Of a stretch of DNA of 64,000 nucleotides, positions 47,038 through 60,006 are shown piece after piece. The stretch lies in assembly GCA_015847255.1 (NCBI GenBank), contig JADLZK010001159.1, forward strand, positions 1 to 64,000, written 5' to 3'. How positions within the stretch are numbered: the first letter of the stretch is position 1; every line of letters begins with the position of its first letter. The translations under genes were made by a program, and so were the position numbers. This stretch comes from Hyparrhenia diplandra (Eukaryota; Streptophyta; Magnoliopsida; Poales; Poaceae). The notes below the pieces were generated by a model. That model ran no database searches and was not told where the DNA came from. It worked only from the letters and a program-made list of their open reading frames with translations.

Positions 47038-50000
47038 TGTAACCTCCTAAATTACGGGGCCCACATGCACTTATCATCGTCATTAAGACCTCGATCGTTA
47101 TGCACGAGTTCCCAAAAATCTAGAAAGTGCTATTAATTTTCGAGAACAGGGATCTCATTAACAAGTCACTCCAAAAGTATTACAACACTTTATTCAAAAT
47201 ACATCAGAGTAAACGGCGGAAGGATTACATAACCATAAGTTTACAAACCATTTGTTCAAATACTCAAACTTAAGTATCATTATTACAAGCCTGATATTAT
47301 TGGAGTAACTTTATACATATAAACACTGACAACCCTGCCCGAGGGTTCAACTCTACTCGTCCTCTTCTTCTGGTACACCGTCATGCGGCGGGGACCAAAA
47401 CAAGCTTTGCTCATGACCGGCTCCCGCAACAAGGGTCAAAGAACCACGAGTACGGGGGTACTCAACAAGACTTACCCGACCAAGAAAAGAGGAGAAGACT
47501 CAGGAAATGCTGGTCTTAGGAGTCAAGGTAAGGCTTTAGCAAGAATCAAAGACTCTTTTGCAGAAAAGCTTACTAAAAGTGTATCCTTACTTTCAATATT
47601 TTTAAATCAGATTAGTAACTCTTATACTCTAGGTTATCCTATTCTAGAGTAAACATATTCTCTTATTCCAACTCTCTTTTCTCAAAAACATATTCCATCA
47701 TTTACTACGATGAATGGGCAGAAGAACGGGTCTCCATAACCGAGAAGCAACGGCGATTCATGAATCGATTATACCCAGCTGGGGATCCCTAACCACACGA
47801 CATATGTAGTACCCAAACTTGCATATATCAACCTTTTCTCAGATTTGTCCAAAACGGGAACGAGGCCTGCGCCACCCGAGAATACAGTACTCCACCTCCC
47901 TACCCCGTCCTAATGACAGTTTGACCAGTAGGGTGGGTACACGCTACTCCCGCCATCTCTCCACTCCCAGTGCGTGGTTGCCATTCCCGATTTGGCTCCA
48001 CCGAGATCCGGCTTACCGGAGTATGTGGCTAGTTAGGGTCGACTGATCTGGGGTGACTGCCAGTCAGACGTGCCTTTGCCAGAAGGCCTCAGGCGTACTT
48101 GCGTTCAAAAGTCCCGAACTTAACAAGCCAAACAACGGACGGTCCTTAAACGACCAACACGGGACAAGCACAGCTAGGTATCCCGCCGGCTTTCAACCTA
48201 CGTCCCGTCCGATCTCAAATTCATCACTACAACTCTTTCTTTTCTGAAAACGGTACCATCTCCTCAAATAAAACATTTTGATGAAAAAGCTTAACTAATT
48301 AAGCAGGGCTAAGCAGGGTTAAGCATTTTCGAAGTAAAACGGTTAACAAGGATGGTATTACAATAAACAAGGATGGTAATGCAGCAATTAGGTTATTACT
48401 CAACTCCTAATAACTTAATGCAACATAGCATAGACATAAGTGATATAAAATTTTTAAAACATCAAGGAAGGGTTTAAATGCGGGGGGCTTGCCTTCGTTG
48501 TGCGGAAAAAGTTTGTTCTTCGTGAAAACCCAATAAAATCCGAACCCTCCTCAACTGGATATGGAATCTCCTCAGAATGGGGCTCGAGACTTGATACCCT
48601 CAAACTCGTTCACTACACGAAATAATGTATGCTTCAATATGATGCCACATATATATATGATGCTTGCAAGTGCATGAAAAAGATAAACACGGGAAAGTAA
48701 CTTTATTTCACGATAAAGTTGCAACCCAACAAAACCAACTTGTTGAACTACTCGAAGATATCATCACCATTGCCTAAGGAGTTCTCAAGGACCACTTATT
48801 ATGATATAATCTAAGATTCACAAAACAACCCCGAAGTCACACAAAACCTAATCTATTTGACACTAAACAAAACATAAATCTCATAAAATGATAGGGCATG
48901 AAATAATAAATATTTTATTTTTTTCAAAACATGCTCAAAAATTTTTGTACAGGTAGGTCATGCCATAAAAACAGTACCAAAATAATTTTCATGATTTTTG
49001 GATAAATAAAATAATTATTAAAAATCAAGGAAGATGCATTTTTCAATTAAAATTTGTATTTTTTAAATCATGCAAAAACTATTCGAATTCAAAGTTTCAA
49101 ATTTTTCATGGATTCATATACTCATAAGAAGCTTCTACAAAAATTTTCAGAATTTAAAGAGCTATTTTCAAATTTCTATGAATTTTGAAAGAATCAATTA
49201 CTATTCATGATAAAGGAAAATAGATAAATCAATTTTCAAAACAAAACAAATCATCGGACGAAACCGCCCAAGCATCCCCGCCGCCCATCAGCATGCGGCC
49301 CGGCCCGTACTTCTGATAGCGAGCCGGCCCGTCGGCCCGGACCGGCCGCTGGCGGCAGCCGGCGATTGGCCGGTGATTCCTCGCCCGGCGGCGAGGTCTC
49401 GGCGGACGCGGCTTTGGCTCTACGCGACCCTCTCGACCTCGCGGACCTCATGGCACCCAAAACCCGATACCTAAGGCACCGGGGCATGACCACCGACGGC
49501 CATGGCGGGCGGCGGCGCGGCCATGCGGCGGAAAGGCTCACCGGAGCTGTCTCCGGCGGCGAGCGGCGCGATCGGCTCCGGCACCTCGAGGCGATCCTAA
49601 AGCCTCAACTAAACGAACCCAAACCGACCCCTAGCTAGGCGCAGGCTCGAGCGGCGGAGAAGCGGTAACGTCGGCTTCGTCGGTAAACGCGGCGTTCAGC
49701 GGCCTACGGCGCACTAAACGGCAAACCGACGACTTCCGGACATGTGCAGCGACTCACCACGGCCCACGATGCGCGCGATGGTTGCAGCGGAGATGAGCTC
49801 TGAGTGTGGTCGGCGACGGTGGCAGCGGCGGCGGCGATGCTCCCGGTGGCAAAGCTCGCGTTCGCGTGTCGTGGGGCAATCACAAAACGGCGGCGCATCA
49901 TGACCATAATCTCAAGGCGAAGCTAGGGCGCTTAGATGGTTTTTATACGAAGCTCACCGAGGCGACGGCGGCGACGAAGATAGTGATGGCCGGCGCTTCC

Positions 50001-51159
50001 GGACGGAGATGGAGAAGACGCGATGGCGAGAGCGGGCGCCGGCGGGTTCTGAGAAGGGACTAGATCTAGCTCAAACGACGCGCAACAAAGTTGCGAACAC
50101 GATGGCAAGATGAATTTGGTGGATTAGGGCTCGACGGCGACGGCAACCGAAAGGGGCGGGGCGGTTTCGGCGGCCGGCGGAGGGAGGAAGAAAGGTCGAC
50201 GGCGGCGTCGGCGTTGGGTTTTATAGAGCAAGGGGTACACGGGACGGTGGCGAAGACGCCACGACCTCGACCAGCTGCCCTCGACGCGCGTCTCGCCGGA
50301 ACCAGCCCGAGAACGGCCACGGCGACGGCGGCCGGCGGCCGGCATGGGGAAGAACGGGGAGAAATCCGTTCAATTGTTCACCCTAAAACCCTAACTTTTC
50401 TGTTTTTTGATCAAATTCACCCAAAATTTGAACTGAACTTCAAAAATTCAAAAAGTAACCCCCTTAATTTTTCAAGATCTACAAATTTCATAATTGGACC
50501 ATTTTCAAAATCAGCCTCTAAATAGGACTTTTTTGAAAAGCAGTTCAAACTTTTGAAATTTGAATTCAAAATTACTTTTGAAATCATGTAACAACTTGAA
50601 AAACTTTTGTATATGACTTTTGCTCATCTCAACAAGATCTACAAACTAGGTTTTGGAAGTTTTTGCAAATTTTGCTTAGATTTTGAATTAGGGTTTTTAA
50701 ATCAAAAGGGGACAAAACCCTAAGTTTGGTATTTTCAAAATTACTCTAAATTTTTGAACTAAACTTTGAAAACTCAAAACACCAACTTTGTTCAACTTTG
50801 AAAACTCTACAAAATTGCTTTAACAACCATACCCAAATTCTTTATAAATTTTGAATAAAAAGAAAAGGGGGTAAAAGAAAGAATAGAATTTAGGGTTTTA
50901 GGAGTTCAATTCAAATTTGGATTTGATTCAAATTTCAGATTCCCAACCTATACTAACCAACCCTCATCCAACATCACACTTAGGATCAAAAACATAAATT
51001 TAACATTTAAACACTCTAAATTTCTTAAGCACAACCATTCTCTAAAATATAAACTCATTTTAATTTCCATGCATTTCAAATTTTTTTCTAATTATGCATG
51101 CTTTATGATAAACATGATGACATGGAGATTTTTAGTTGATTAACACCAGGGGTGTTACA
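47038..51159. mobile_element. Nested 4.1 kb LTR-like block (probable solo LTR, Del/Tekay type)
   Basis: It starts TGTAACCTCC and ends GGGGTGTTACA, so it has TG...CA ends and TGTAAC/GTTACA inverted termini. There is no gag-pol, primer site or second LTR. A GC-rich third (49250-50380) is followed by an AT-rich tail full of CAAAATTTGAA motifs. Very long LTRs of about 4 kb with this layout are known from Del/Tekay chromoviruses of grasses, hence the solo LTR reading. Target duplication is not evident (TTAAA left, CAGAT right). Open frames in the GC-rich third are unsupported. Confidence 0.65.
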
Positions 51160-51466
51160 CAGATCCCTGCCGAAGACCCGTGAGGAGGAAAAACAAGAAG
51201 CGCTTCCCACACGTGTAGCGGAGGTCTCCAAGCAAAATATTCACTACCCCACGAGAACATCTCGCGGCGGAAGGGGCAATTGGCGCAAACAAAGAAATGA
51301 TTAGCCTCCATTTGTCCAAACCATAAGTGCAAAAATGAATAGAACAAACGACTATCATATAAATGTGGCAAACTCTGTAAAAAGATTGAGCAATCTCCGC
51401 TTTATTAATAAAAAAAAAATGATTATTTACATCATGTCACGAGCAAGAAACAAAGCCTACAACGAC

Positions 51467-54400
51467 TCAAGGCGGAGGCCCCTCCCAAGCTACTACGGAG
51501 TTAGTAAACGCCATCCGCTCGTCGCCTAAGTCAAATAAAACATCTTCCCACATGTCATCCACTCTAGCATTGGCGAAGGTGTCCCTCCAAAAACGCCAAA
51601 GATCTCCATCCACATAAACGCCATTGCGATAAAAGCAAAGGGGATAGACATCCCTTGAGAGCACCTCATCGGGAACCCGCAGGAAATTATTATTTGAACA
51701 AAACATTAAACTTTCATTTAAGCAATACGGTAACACTTTTTACAAGCGGAGACTCCCATCCAGCGCAACAAACGCTAAGAGCCACATAAAAAGGAAAAAC
51801 CTATAAACTCTCCTACACCTCCGTGTCCTCATTTGAAGGCGGTCCACCATGCGGGCGGGCGGGTGGCGGAAAAGCATCCCGTTGAGCTTCCTCCACGACT
51901 TCGATCCGCGGAGCAGAGCCTCCGCCGGTCCTCCACCCTAAACAAGAAACTTCGTCAAACACCGCTAAACAAAGAAAATCACCAAAAAAGTAAGGTGTAA
52001 CCTAAAGTGCAAGACTCACCGGAAAAGGGAGCGAGCAAGTGAGGCACCTCCTCCGCACGCCCATGGACCACCCGAATTTCTTCATAAAGGAGCCCACGAA
52101 CTTAAGCGCTTCAACACCAAGCTCCGCCAGCTTGATGGCTGATGAGTGTCCTTTCACACGAACTCGAGCCACATCACCATGCCCCTCTTTGCAGAGGATG
52201 CGTGTAATGTTCGTCGCCGCGGCTCGAGCACCGAAGTCAGACACACCCCGCAGCACGTCGGGAAGCTTGGAGACATTCCTCGCCAGCCAGGACAGCACAT
52301 TGACACTACCGCCCTCTACAGAAGCGGTGTCACCACGGGCGCCCGGACGGAGGTGGCGGCCTCCGCATACGAATGAGCAACGAAGTACGGGGACGCATAA
52401 ATCTGTCCGTCTGCTTACGCCGCTCCGCCCGACTGCGCCCGCGATGAGGTAAGGCTGGCGTTGGCCTCTTCGGTTTAGCCTCCATCTCGCCTTGAGCTTT
52501 TTCGGCACCCTCCGCGGGAAACCCAGCAAGTCCTGCGCCTCCCCTAGCCGCGGCAGCCTCACTGCGGCGAAGCTCCGCTCCTCCAAAACAAGCTTCTCCA
52601 AGGACACCTTCTCCTCGGATGAAGCGGAGACCTTCGCCTTCAATTCAACCAGAATTTTGTCTCGCTACAAGTTCTCGATGAACCTTAGCACGAGCACACT
52701 CCAAGCTAGCGGTCATCTGTGAAAAACCGATATATATATTAAAGCTACGTCAACAAAATCAAGAGAAGAAAGAAAACGGGAAGAAGACATCTCCGCACCG
52801 AAAGGCTCTGGTCTATAGCCTTCCCGAAGACATCGTAGACATCGCCCTCTGAAAAATATTTAAGCATGGCATCTAATCAGAATATTAGACAATGTCACCA
52901 AAACCAGTATAAAGAAAGCAAGCGAGTGAAACAAGAAATAACACTCACTCAAATCACCCTCCGCGGCAACTTGAGGGGAACCCAGGCCAAGGACATTAGC
53001 AGCTCCGCCGTCATCTGAACCAAAAAGAGTTAGACAAATAACAATATAACCAAAAACAGAAAGTAAGATAACAAACATATCATACCGCCAATGCCGGCGT
53101 GAGGAGGCAAAAGACCGGTGCGTAGAACCTCCAACACCTCCGCCGCCTTTGTAGCCTTCGCCTCGGAGGTCTCTCCTCAACACTCTTACCCTTGGAGGCC
53201 TCGTGAAGGGCACGAAGCTCCTGCATCTGAGGGTATGTCAGGCTCACGCCAGCCGGCGGCACAAAAGAATCGTCGGAGGTAGACACAGCCGCTACCTCCT
53301 CAACATCCACCATGTCGTGCGGCAACTGTTCAGCCTGGCTCCCCAAGCCTTCCCCTGGCTGCGAGCTAGCGGAGCTATCGCTAGACGTCGGGAAGTCGGC
53401 CACGGGGTCGGCCATGGCCTTCGACACCTCCGAAGTGGCCTCGCCGTAGAAAGCCCGACGACACTCTCTAGCAGTAGGGGAAACTGACCCAATTTTCAGG
53501 GCAGAAGAAACTCCCCCTCCGCCAATTAAGGGAAGAGCGGCACCCGAGGACCCAAAGAGCAGATCCCTCGTCCTTCAGGCCTCCTCGCCGGTGCCTCAGG
53601 GGGCATCGACCCTCCGTGTTATCGGATCCTTCACTTGCTTATGGGCCAACATCTTCTTCTTCTTCTTGGCCTCCTCCTTGGCCGTTCTGTAAAGAAGAAA
53701 GCGGAGCCGCAGGGCGAGCGGAGGTGCTGCCCTCCACCTTCCTCTTCTTGGTCTTCCCCCGTGTCACCGGAGGAGCCTCTCTCTTGTCACCCGCGACGGG
53801 AGCCGCGGAAGGTTTACCTTCGAGCGCCTTCGCGAGCTTAGCAGCTTCGTCAGCCTCGCGTCTTTCAATCTCCGCTAACACTCTCCCGGGAACCTTATGG
53901 TTGCCATATTCCACCTTCATTTCTTCAAAAACGCGGTTAAGACGGGGCATCTTCCCCGCCTGCGACCTCCGCGCTAAAAACTCCTTTGTCGTAATGGGAC
54001 CCAAAACCTCCTGGGCCTCCATCTCCACCCGCATCACGAAGGCGTCGGCGCTAACACCCTCCGGGAGCCGAACGCCGAGGCGAGGATGCGGAACCAACAC
54101 CTCCGCATCCCCAAAGATAGGCAGGTTAACCCTCTCTATTGTGAGGGGATCCTTGAAGCGTTGAAGCGGCGAATACTTGGCCGCGCAGATCTCCTCCATT
54201 AGATCACGACCTCCTGAATAACGGCAAGCGAGGAGAAAGGCCTCGCGACACTTCTCCCGTCGCTCTGTGCGGTCTTCGTTGGGCTCGGGCGGGGAGGCGA
54301 TATCCACCGGAACCAACTTGGAAGAGAGCGCGGGTAGCGGGACACCTCCTCCCGTCAACCATCTTGCTGGTACGTGCAGGGCGGCATAGAACTAGTAATC

Positions 54401-55236
54401 CATCAGCCCTCTTCCCACTTGTTCTTACGGCGTAGGAGATCTCCGCCTTCTCCTCGCCACGATAGCGGCAGGCGCTAAAGGTGCAAACACCCAAATTGCG
54501 GCCTCTTTCGCTCCCGTCAGGCATCTTCCGGGGCTTCGGTTGCTTATGCAGCTCATAGAACCGCACGAAGGTGTTGGTGTCCACCTCACCACCATAGGAC
54601 TCTACCGCCCACGCAAACTTCGAAAGTGCAAGAAATGCATGGGGAGTGAGTTGATGAATCTGCACCTCGAACGACTCCACCACTTTGTCGCGAGGAATGA
54701 ACAATAAGGCGGCGAAGGCCGCGGTGAAGAAGTCCCTAAACACGATGCCCCAATGATCTTTGAGGCTCGGTAGCTCGGGGCATAGCTTCGCCTTGAGGGA
54801 GCTTCACCTCACAGTTGGCTTCGATGAACCCCTTCTGACGGAGGTCATCGAGCATCCCTTGGGTCATCTTCGACGGACCCAGCTCGTAGGTCACGTTCTC
54901 GTCTTCACGGGCCATTAGATCACCGACGGAGGCTTCAACGTCGGATAAGGTCTCCTCCAGGTCTTGAGCACGGGCCGCGTCTAGCATGCACTCCTCGAAA
55001 AGACGAAGGTACTGGCTAGCGCGGTATGGCAAGAGCTCCGCGTAGGGCCCGTAGAGCTCCCGACGGGGGAAGCGACCCCTTACACTAGGCGGCTTAGGAC
55101 ACGCACGCATACACCTAAGCAAGTCGCAAGGGGGAGGCGGAGGCGGGCGGAAGCAGCGAAAGCGAAAGTGCGAGAGCGCCGCAAGAAGGCAAGCGAAAGC
55201 GTAAAGGTGAAAGCGATGGCGGGGATGAGGCCTCAC
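51467..55236 (-). CDS. Antisense ORF region of the gypsy element (gypsy-associated plant-specific protein)
   Basis: The main frames run on minus, opposite to gag-pol: 55236-54736, 54743-54204, 54358-53639, 52643-52002 and 51736-51467, broken by shifts. In order they read an N-terminal region (GRFPRRELYGPYAEL), then FRDFFTAAFAALLFIPRDKV, QIHQLTPHAFLALSKFAWAV and TFVRFYELHKQPKPRKM, then a K/E/A-rich middle, and a coiled-coil-like segment (KVSASSEEKVSLEKLVLEER). The second part resembles the plant domain annotated as putative gypsy-type transposon (Transposase_28). Antisense genes downstream of integrase are a known feature of Grande/Tat elements; their function is unknown. The multiple frame breaks mean it is not intact here. 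Confidence 0.7.
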
Positions 55237-55492
55237 GGGGGAGGCCCTTTATAGTACCAACCCCGACCCTTCGCGATTCCAAGATGAACAGTTGCAACCA
55301 ACGGGCGTAAAACGGTCACCTCAACATTGGGGTGCGAGCCAATTTGTCCGTTGCGATCGCGACGATTCAAATTCGCAGCGGCGAAGGTCCCTCACGGAAA
55401 CGCCCTGGGGGAGGGGGAAGGACCCTCAACACCTCCGCTATATCGCAACTCGTTGAGAGCGAAGGCACGCCTCCGCTTACGACCATTCGCTC

Positions 55493-55503
55493 CCAAGGGG
55501 AAC
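55493..55503 (+). other. Polypurine tract
   Basis: CCAAGGGGAAC immediately before the 3' LTR start, in the expected place for plus-strand priming. Confidence 0.65.
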
Positions 55504-56110
55504 TGTTGGGGAGTAGGCCCCGGCGACACTAGCGGAGATGTTGGCAACCGCAGGAGGACTCGCGAGCCCGGCGCTAACAATTTCACCATTCGGATTCTAT
55601 GTTCTGTGCGGGAGGACGCGGTCAGCCAGACCTCCGCTAGCGGGCGGCGGAGTTGTCAAGCCACTCCGGGCCCGCTCCCTCAAGCGGTCCAGGTCTTCCC
55701 GAAGCACGGGGATGGCGGAGGACAACACCTCGCGACCTTTTTCCTTGGGAGATCGCGAAGGATGCCGACTGCGGAGGACCCCCTCGGCGAAACCCGCGAA
55801 GACCTTCGCGATAGACCCCGAGAGACGAAAAGGCGGCAAGTCATGTACAAGTACGATATAGGTTGATCCCGCTTGTAGGTCCAGGGAATATGCCCGGAAT
55901 CTAGAGGGGCGGCGTGTAATCCTACATCACTCGGTATTGTAAAGCTATAAATAGGGAGCAGTCCTGCCCCAAGAAGGAGGTTGGTGAATTCCATTTATGG
56001 AGCATTATTACTATTAGTCTCACTCGAGAATTCTCAATCCGCCCGAGACCCCCTCGAGGGCTCCGCCGAGTGGAGGGTGCTAAATCGTGTTGGGAACCCC
56101 AAGCTCAACA
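55504..56110 (+). repeat. 3' long terminal repeat
   Basis: 607 bp copy of the 5' LTR with TATA box CTATAAATAG at 55945-55954. Differences from the 5' copy include several C/T and G/A changes and many homopolymer length differences. Confidence 0.93.
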
Positions 56111-56203
56111 ATATGTGTGTGTATGTGGTTGTATTTGAGTTGTGTTTAGTTGGTTATATATATTGTACTGTACATAAAAGCACACCTATGTTTATTTGGT
56201 GGT

Positions 56204-56246
56204 GCATGTCCTTGCATTTTTTTTTAGAAAAGGGCATATCCTTGTA
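56204..56246. mobile_element. Ultra-short oligo-T insertion with target duplication
   Basis: GCATGTCCTTGCA (56204-56216) and GCATATCCTTGTA (56234-56246) flank a T-run plus TTTAGAAAAGG. The layout matches 10220-10265 and 38726-38820. Confidence 0.45.
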
Positions 56247-56408
56247 ATTTAACTACCTTTCTCCCACGTTCTCAAAAGTAGGATTGCAAGTGGGGCTGCT
56301 GGCTTCCCTGTCGACCCACGGGCATGGACCAACGTGAGCTTCAAGCCCGGCTGCACAAGCCGATAAGGGCCACTTGTGTGGACGTGGCTCTCACGCGATA
56401 GGCCCATA

Positions 56409-56734
56409 CTCCCTCCATCTCATTATACTTGACGTTCTAGGATTTGAAAAAGTTTCAAAATACTTGACGTTTTAGGGCTGGCTCCCTACACGGAATAGGT
56501 GAGTACTGCAGCAGCCATCCATCACTCAAATCATTTTTGTCCACTATTGTAAATAAAAAAAATAAAAAAGGCAAACGGTGGGCGATGGCAAGATAAAAAA
56601 AAATTAATGTTGTTAAACTGAACTGACTGTTGTGCATGTAATCATTGGAATTATAGGGGTATGCAGGTAAATTGGTGGCTGCCTTGGTACTCCCCTAATC
56701 TCCTAAAACGTCAAGTATATTGAGATGGAGGGAG
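56409..56734. mobile_element. Mariner/Stowaway-like MITE
   Basis: The left terminus CTCCCTCCATCTCATTATAC and right terminus TTGAGATGGAGGGAG are inverted repeats, with TA at 56407-56408 and 56735-56736. A further inverted pair, TTGACGTTCTAGG and CCTAAAACGTCAA, lies just inside. It is about 326 bp with no coding capacity. Confidence 0.88.
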
Positions 56735-57028
56735 TATGTACTAGTGGTTCTACTCTGCGTTGTACTGTGTCATTCTCAAAAAAAAAAAACATATACCATT
56801 TGTGAGTTCCCACTAACGATGAAGAGGCTACACAAAATCGCCAATTGATTCAAGCTTTCATGATGTTCTTAATTAAACTCAAATAGTAGTTCTTCAATCT
56901 TAGGATGAAGGTTCTTTGCTAATAGCCCTGAAAATGGAAAAATACATCAAAAACAAAAACGTCATGTATTCCGGAGTAAACCACTTATAATTAACAATAT
57001 ATGTATGGAGATTAGGGGATGTATACAT

Positions 57029-57239
57029 TATAGGCGGGCCGCATGATGTTGATCCAAGGGGCACATGGGGAGTGGGATGGAAATTTGAAAAGTGTGATTA
57101 GGGACGGACGGTTAAGCGTAAAATTACCTAAGCTCACTCGCCCCCTTGGATCAACATCTGGTGGCCTATAGATTAGAAGTTTGCACGGTTGCATCTTCGA
57201 TCAACATCCTGTGGCCTATAGATTAGAAGTTTGCATGGT
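57029..57239. repeat. Inverted repeat plus tandem repeat
   Basis: GATGTTGATCCAAGGGGC (57045-57062) is inverted at 57141-57158, and the similarity extends outward through TATAGGC / GGCCTATA. The right arm is duplicated in tandem: units starting GATCAACATC and containing TGGCCTATAGATTAGAAG at 57149-57189 and 57199-57239. It may be a small decayed foldback. Confidence 0.75.
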
Positions 57240-60006
57240 GACATTGAGTGATTGGTTTGCACCTGATACGTTGCCCTCATTAAGTGACAAATACTTTCCC
57301 ACATTTTGTAATTTGAATGTTAATTAGTTTGTATATATTTGTAAATTGTTAACTCTTCATGTGGGGTTAGACTATAACAAACTTTGTGTACCAAACTTGT
57401 ATATGTTTCCATGAGACCTACAACTCCTAGTTGTTCTATTTTTATTTCAAGTCATTTAAATGCCTAAATAGTCTACCAAAAATTTCAGACAATATGGGTC
57501 AAAATGGAAATGAAACTCCCTATTGCTTTAACGATAACATGCACCATAGATACTTTTCCATCTTTGTTGGATTAATTTGGACTTGGTTTTGGATATTCAA
57601 CTTTTTTTAGTATACATGCTAGATGAAGGCAAACGTTTTATTCTTCAAAATTGTAGGTTTTAATAAGATGTATGACGCTGTGATCCTTTGAGAGCCAGTC
57701 TCGCATATAATTGTATTTGTTTTTTCCACCTCATCCTCCTCCTATAGTTGTTTTTCTTGTGGGCCTATTCAGATTTAGGGCCCGTGTATACTACAGCGAA
57801 GAATTGGCCCATGACGGCGACCATCAGGACTCAGTTGGTCACGTATCATTTCAGCCCAGAAGGGCCCACCACGTACAAGGCCATTTTTCTTTTGTTTTCC
57901 CTGTTCTTCATTCCGCTCTGACGAACGATCGAAGAAAGGTCGAGTCGCCGGCTGCCGTTGAGAGGTCCTCCCCGCCGCTCCACTCGCCCTCGCCCTCGAG
58001 ATCCAGTGCTGTGCACTGCAGCGCCGCAGCGGCCGCTCGCCGCGCGCACGCGCACGCGGTCGGTGACCGGTGAGAGTGGAATGCACACGGACGGCGGCGC
58101 GAGCGCGCGGTGTCAATGCGACGCCGAGTACACTATAAGGTCATGTGTCGACATCGTGGTGCCATCTGAAAGCATGTCTTCTACTGCTGCTGTTGCTCCT
58201 GCTGCAGGAAAAAGCCTACTCCACTGCACTAAATAGGAGACGGCGAAGGACAAGAGAAATCGAGAAGCTTTTTCTTTGCCAAAAACAGTGCTAGCTTCTC
58301 TTTTACGATTGCATTGGATTTTAGCTCCTGTAATAAAGCTAGGATCGGAAAAAAGGCGGACGAGGCGTTGCTGCCGTGACCTGACGATGAAGCCATCGAG
58401 TAGAGTACAGAGTAGTATGTGTACTCCTCGTCACCGTTCTCGTCCTCTGGACCTCTCCCCCTGGACGGATCTACGGCTCAACTAGAACGCATGCATAGCA
58501 AGATCATAGCCCTGCCATGGTGCCATTGGAAGAGTCACCAACTGGCAACTAGCCAACTGTTCCTACTATATAGGGTACCCTTGTAGCTAGTCGTAGACCC
58601 GGCTACAGCATTGCGTCCACCAGGCACTGTATGTTCGCTGCAGAGCAAAGGCTCCAAAACAGGCCGGAATATTCGTGGGCATAAACCTTCCAAGTTCCCA
58701 AACACCACAGGAGCCACACATGCATCAGTCCAGGCCACTTAAATGGCGTCCTATAGTAGCTAGTACACTCATACCACAAGGAGGAGGATGGAGCGGAGGC
58801 CTTGATTAACCTTTTCTAACCATTGCCGCCAATGGGTTTATTTCAAATCTGGTAAGTTCATTTGTGCGGGGACATATAGAGAGATAATGCAGTGGTTATA
58901 ACTTATACGTAGTTACATTTGCAGTGGAAGGGCAGATAAAAAAAAAACTAGTTTAACCCCTTTTTTATCAATTGATAGAGCTCAGATCATTCTAAAAGTC
59001 ATTTGATTTACTTGTAGAAGTACAATTTTGGTGCTCTTCGCAGTCTACGTACTGTGCATGCATATAGTATATCGATCATAAAATGTGATGACTTCTGCGA
59101 GCGCGTGAACACGTACGTTGCTCTACTTTTTATAGTTTTTTTTTTTTTACTATGTACCTAGATATACACTATGTTTAATTTAATGTTTAGATAAATAGTG
59201 AAAATTATGACCATGTTCAGCACGCAGGCCGTCAATTATGAACAGCACGTCCTCTGTGATCTGACATGTAGTCATCACACACTATCACGTACGAGCGGTA
59301 GATATTTGGAGAATGTATTTTAGGCCGAGTTCGATCATATTGATCGAGCAGCAGAGCTTAGGGTGCGCATCTTGCTAACCTAGGGTCCGAATCGGTTGCC
59401 AAAAGAAATATAGAAAACCTTAGGGTAGCTAGCTCTTGCTGACCTAGCAGCTGGCTCTTTGGTTGAGACTCTGCAGGATGTGATCTGACGGAGCCACCAT
59501 CATCAGCCATGGGCAAGTCTTATGCTCCAGGATATTCTGCACGGGGCAGTGGATTGGAGGAAGAAAAGAAAAAGCAAAGCCGGAAAGGGTTTGGTGCTGA
59601 CTGCTGCATACTAGTACTAGTGCTTTGGTGGTGGAGGCAATCATGGCAGCCATGGCCGGGGGCCAGGCTGCTCCCTCCCTGCGGCGCGCCTTCTAGGTTC
59701 GTGACTCGGCGGCCCCAACTCCTAAAAAGCTCCGTCGACGCAAACGCAAAAAGCTCGTCGTCGTAGACGACTTCTCCCTAAAGTTGTCGCGCGCACTCAC
59801 GCTACGCCGCTTCCACTAGGCACTTGCAATTGACGCCACTCTGCCGTGTTCCTTTCAAAGCTAAGATTGGATTGCTAGTACAAGTTTGGGATGAGAGTCG
59901 TACAATGCACGTTATATATCCAGTCCTAGCTACATGTCAAAAAAAGAGCTGAGATTTTGTTTGATTAGTGGAGAAAAAAAAATAAAGACGGCATTACAAC
60001 ACTCAG
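57240..60006. other. Gene-free region
   Basis: No conserved exon recognised. A GC-rich patch at 57940-58110 has overlapping R/A-rich frames on both strands and no domain. Confidence 0.45.

Larger units (their letters stand above)
39118..56110 (+). mobile_element. Ty3/gypsy LTR retrotransposon, Tat lineage, Grande-like, with nested LTR
   Basis: Two LTRs of about 0.6 kb (39118-39719 and 55504-56110), both starting TGTTGGGGAGTAGGCC and ending AAGCTCAACA, bound a 17 kb unit. A primer-binding-site-like TGGCGCCCACCGTGG follows the 5' LTR, and a purine tract AAGGGGAAC precedes the 3' LTR. Inside are decayed gag, protease, RT, RNase H and integrase on plus, then a long 3' region with antisense ORFs. 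Subtracting the nested block leaves about 12.9 kb, in the range of Grande-type elements. The lineage is inferred from domain style, the antisense ORFs and size. No 5 bp target duplication is seen (GGAAG left, ATATG right). Confidence 0.88.

Noticed and set aside
49251..50345. GC-rich open frames suggesting a gene inside the nested block
   Set aside because: No domain or codon pattern; this composition is typical of the mid-part of giant grass LTRs.
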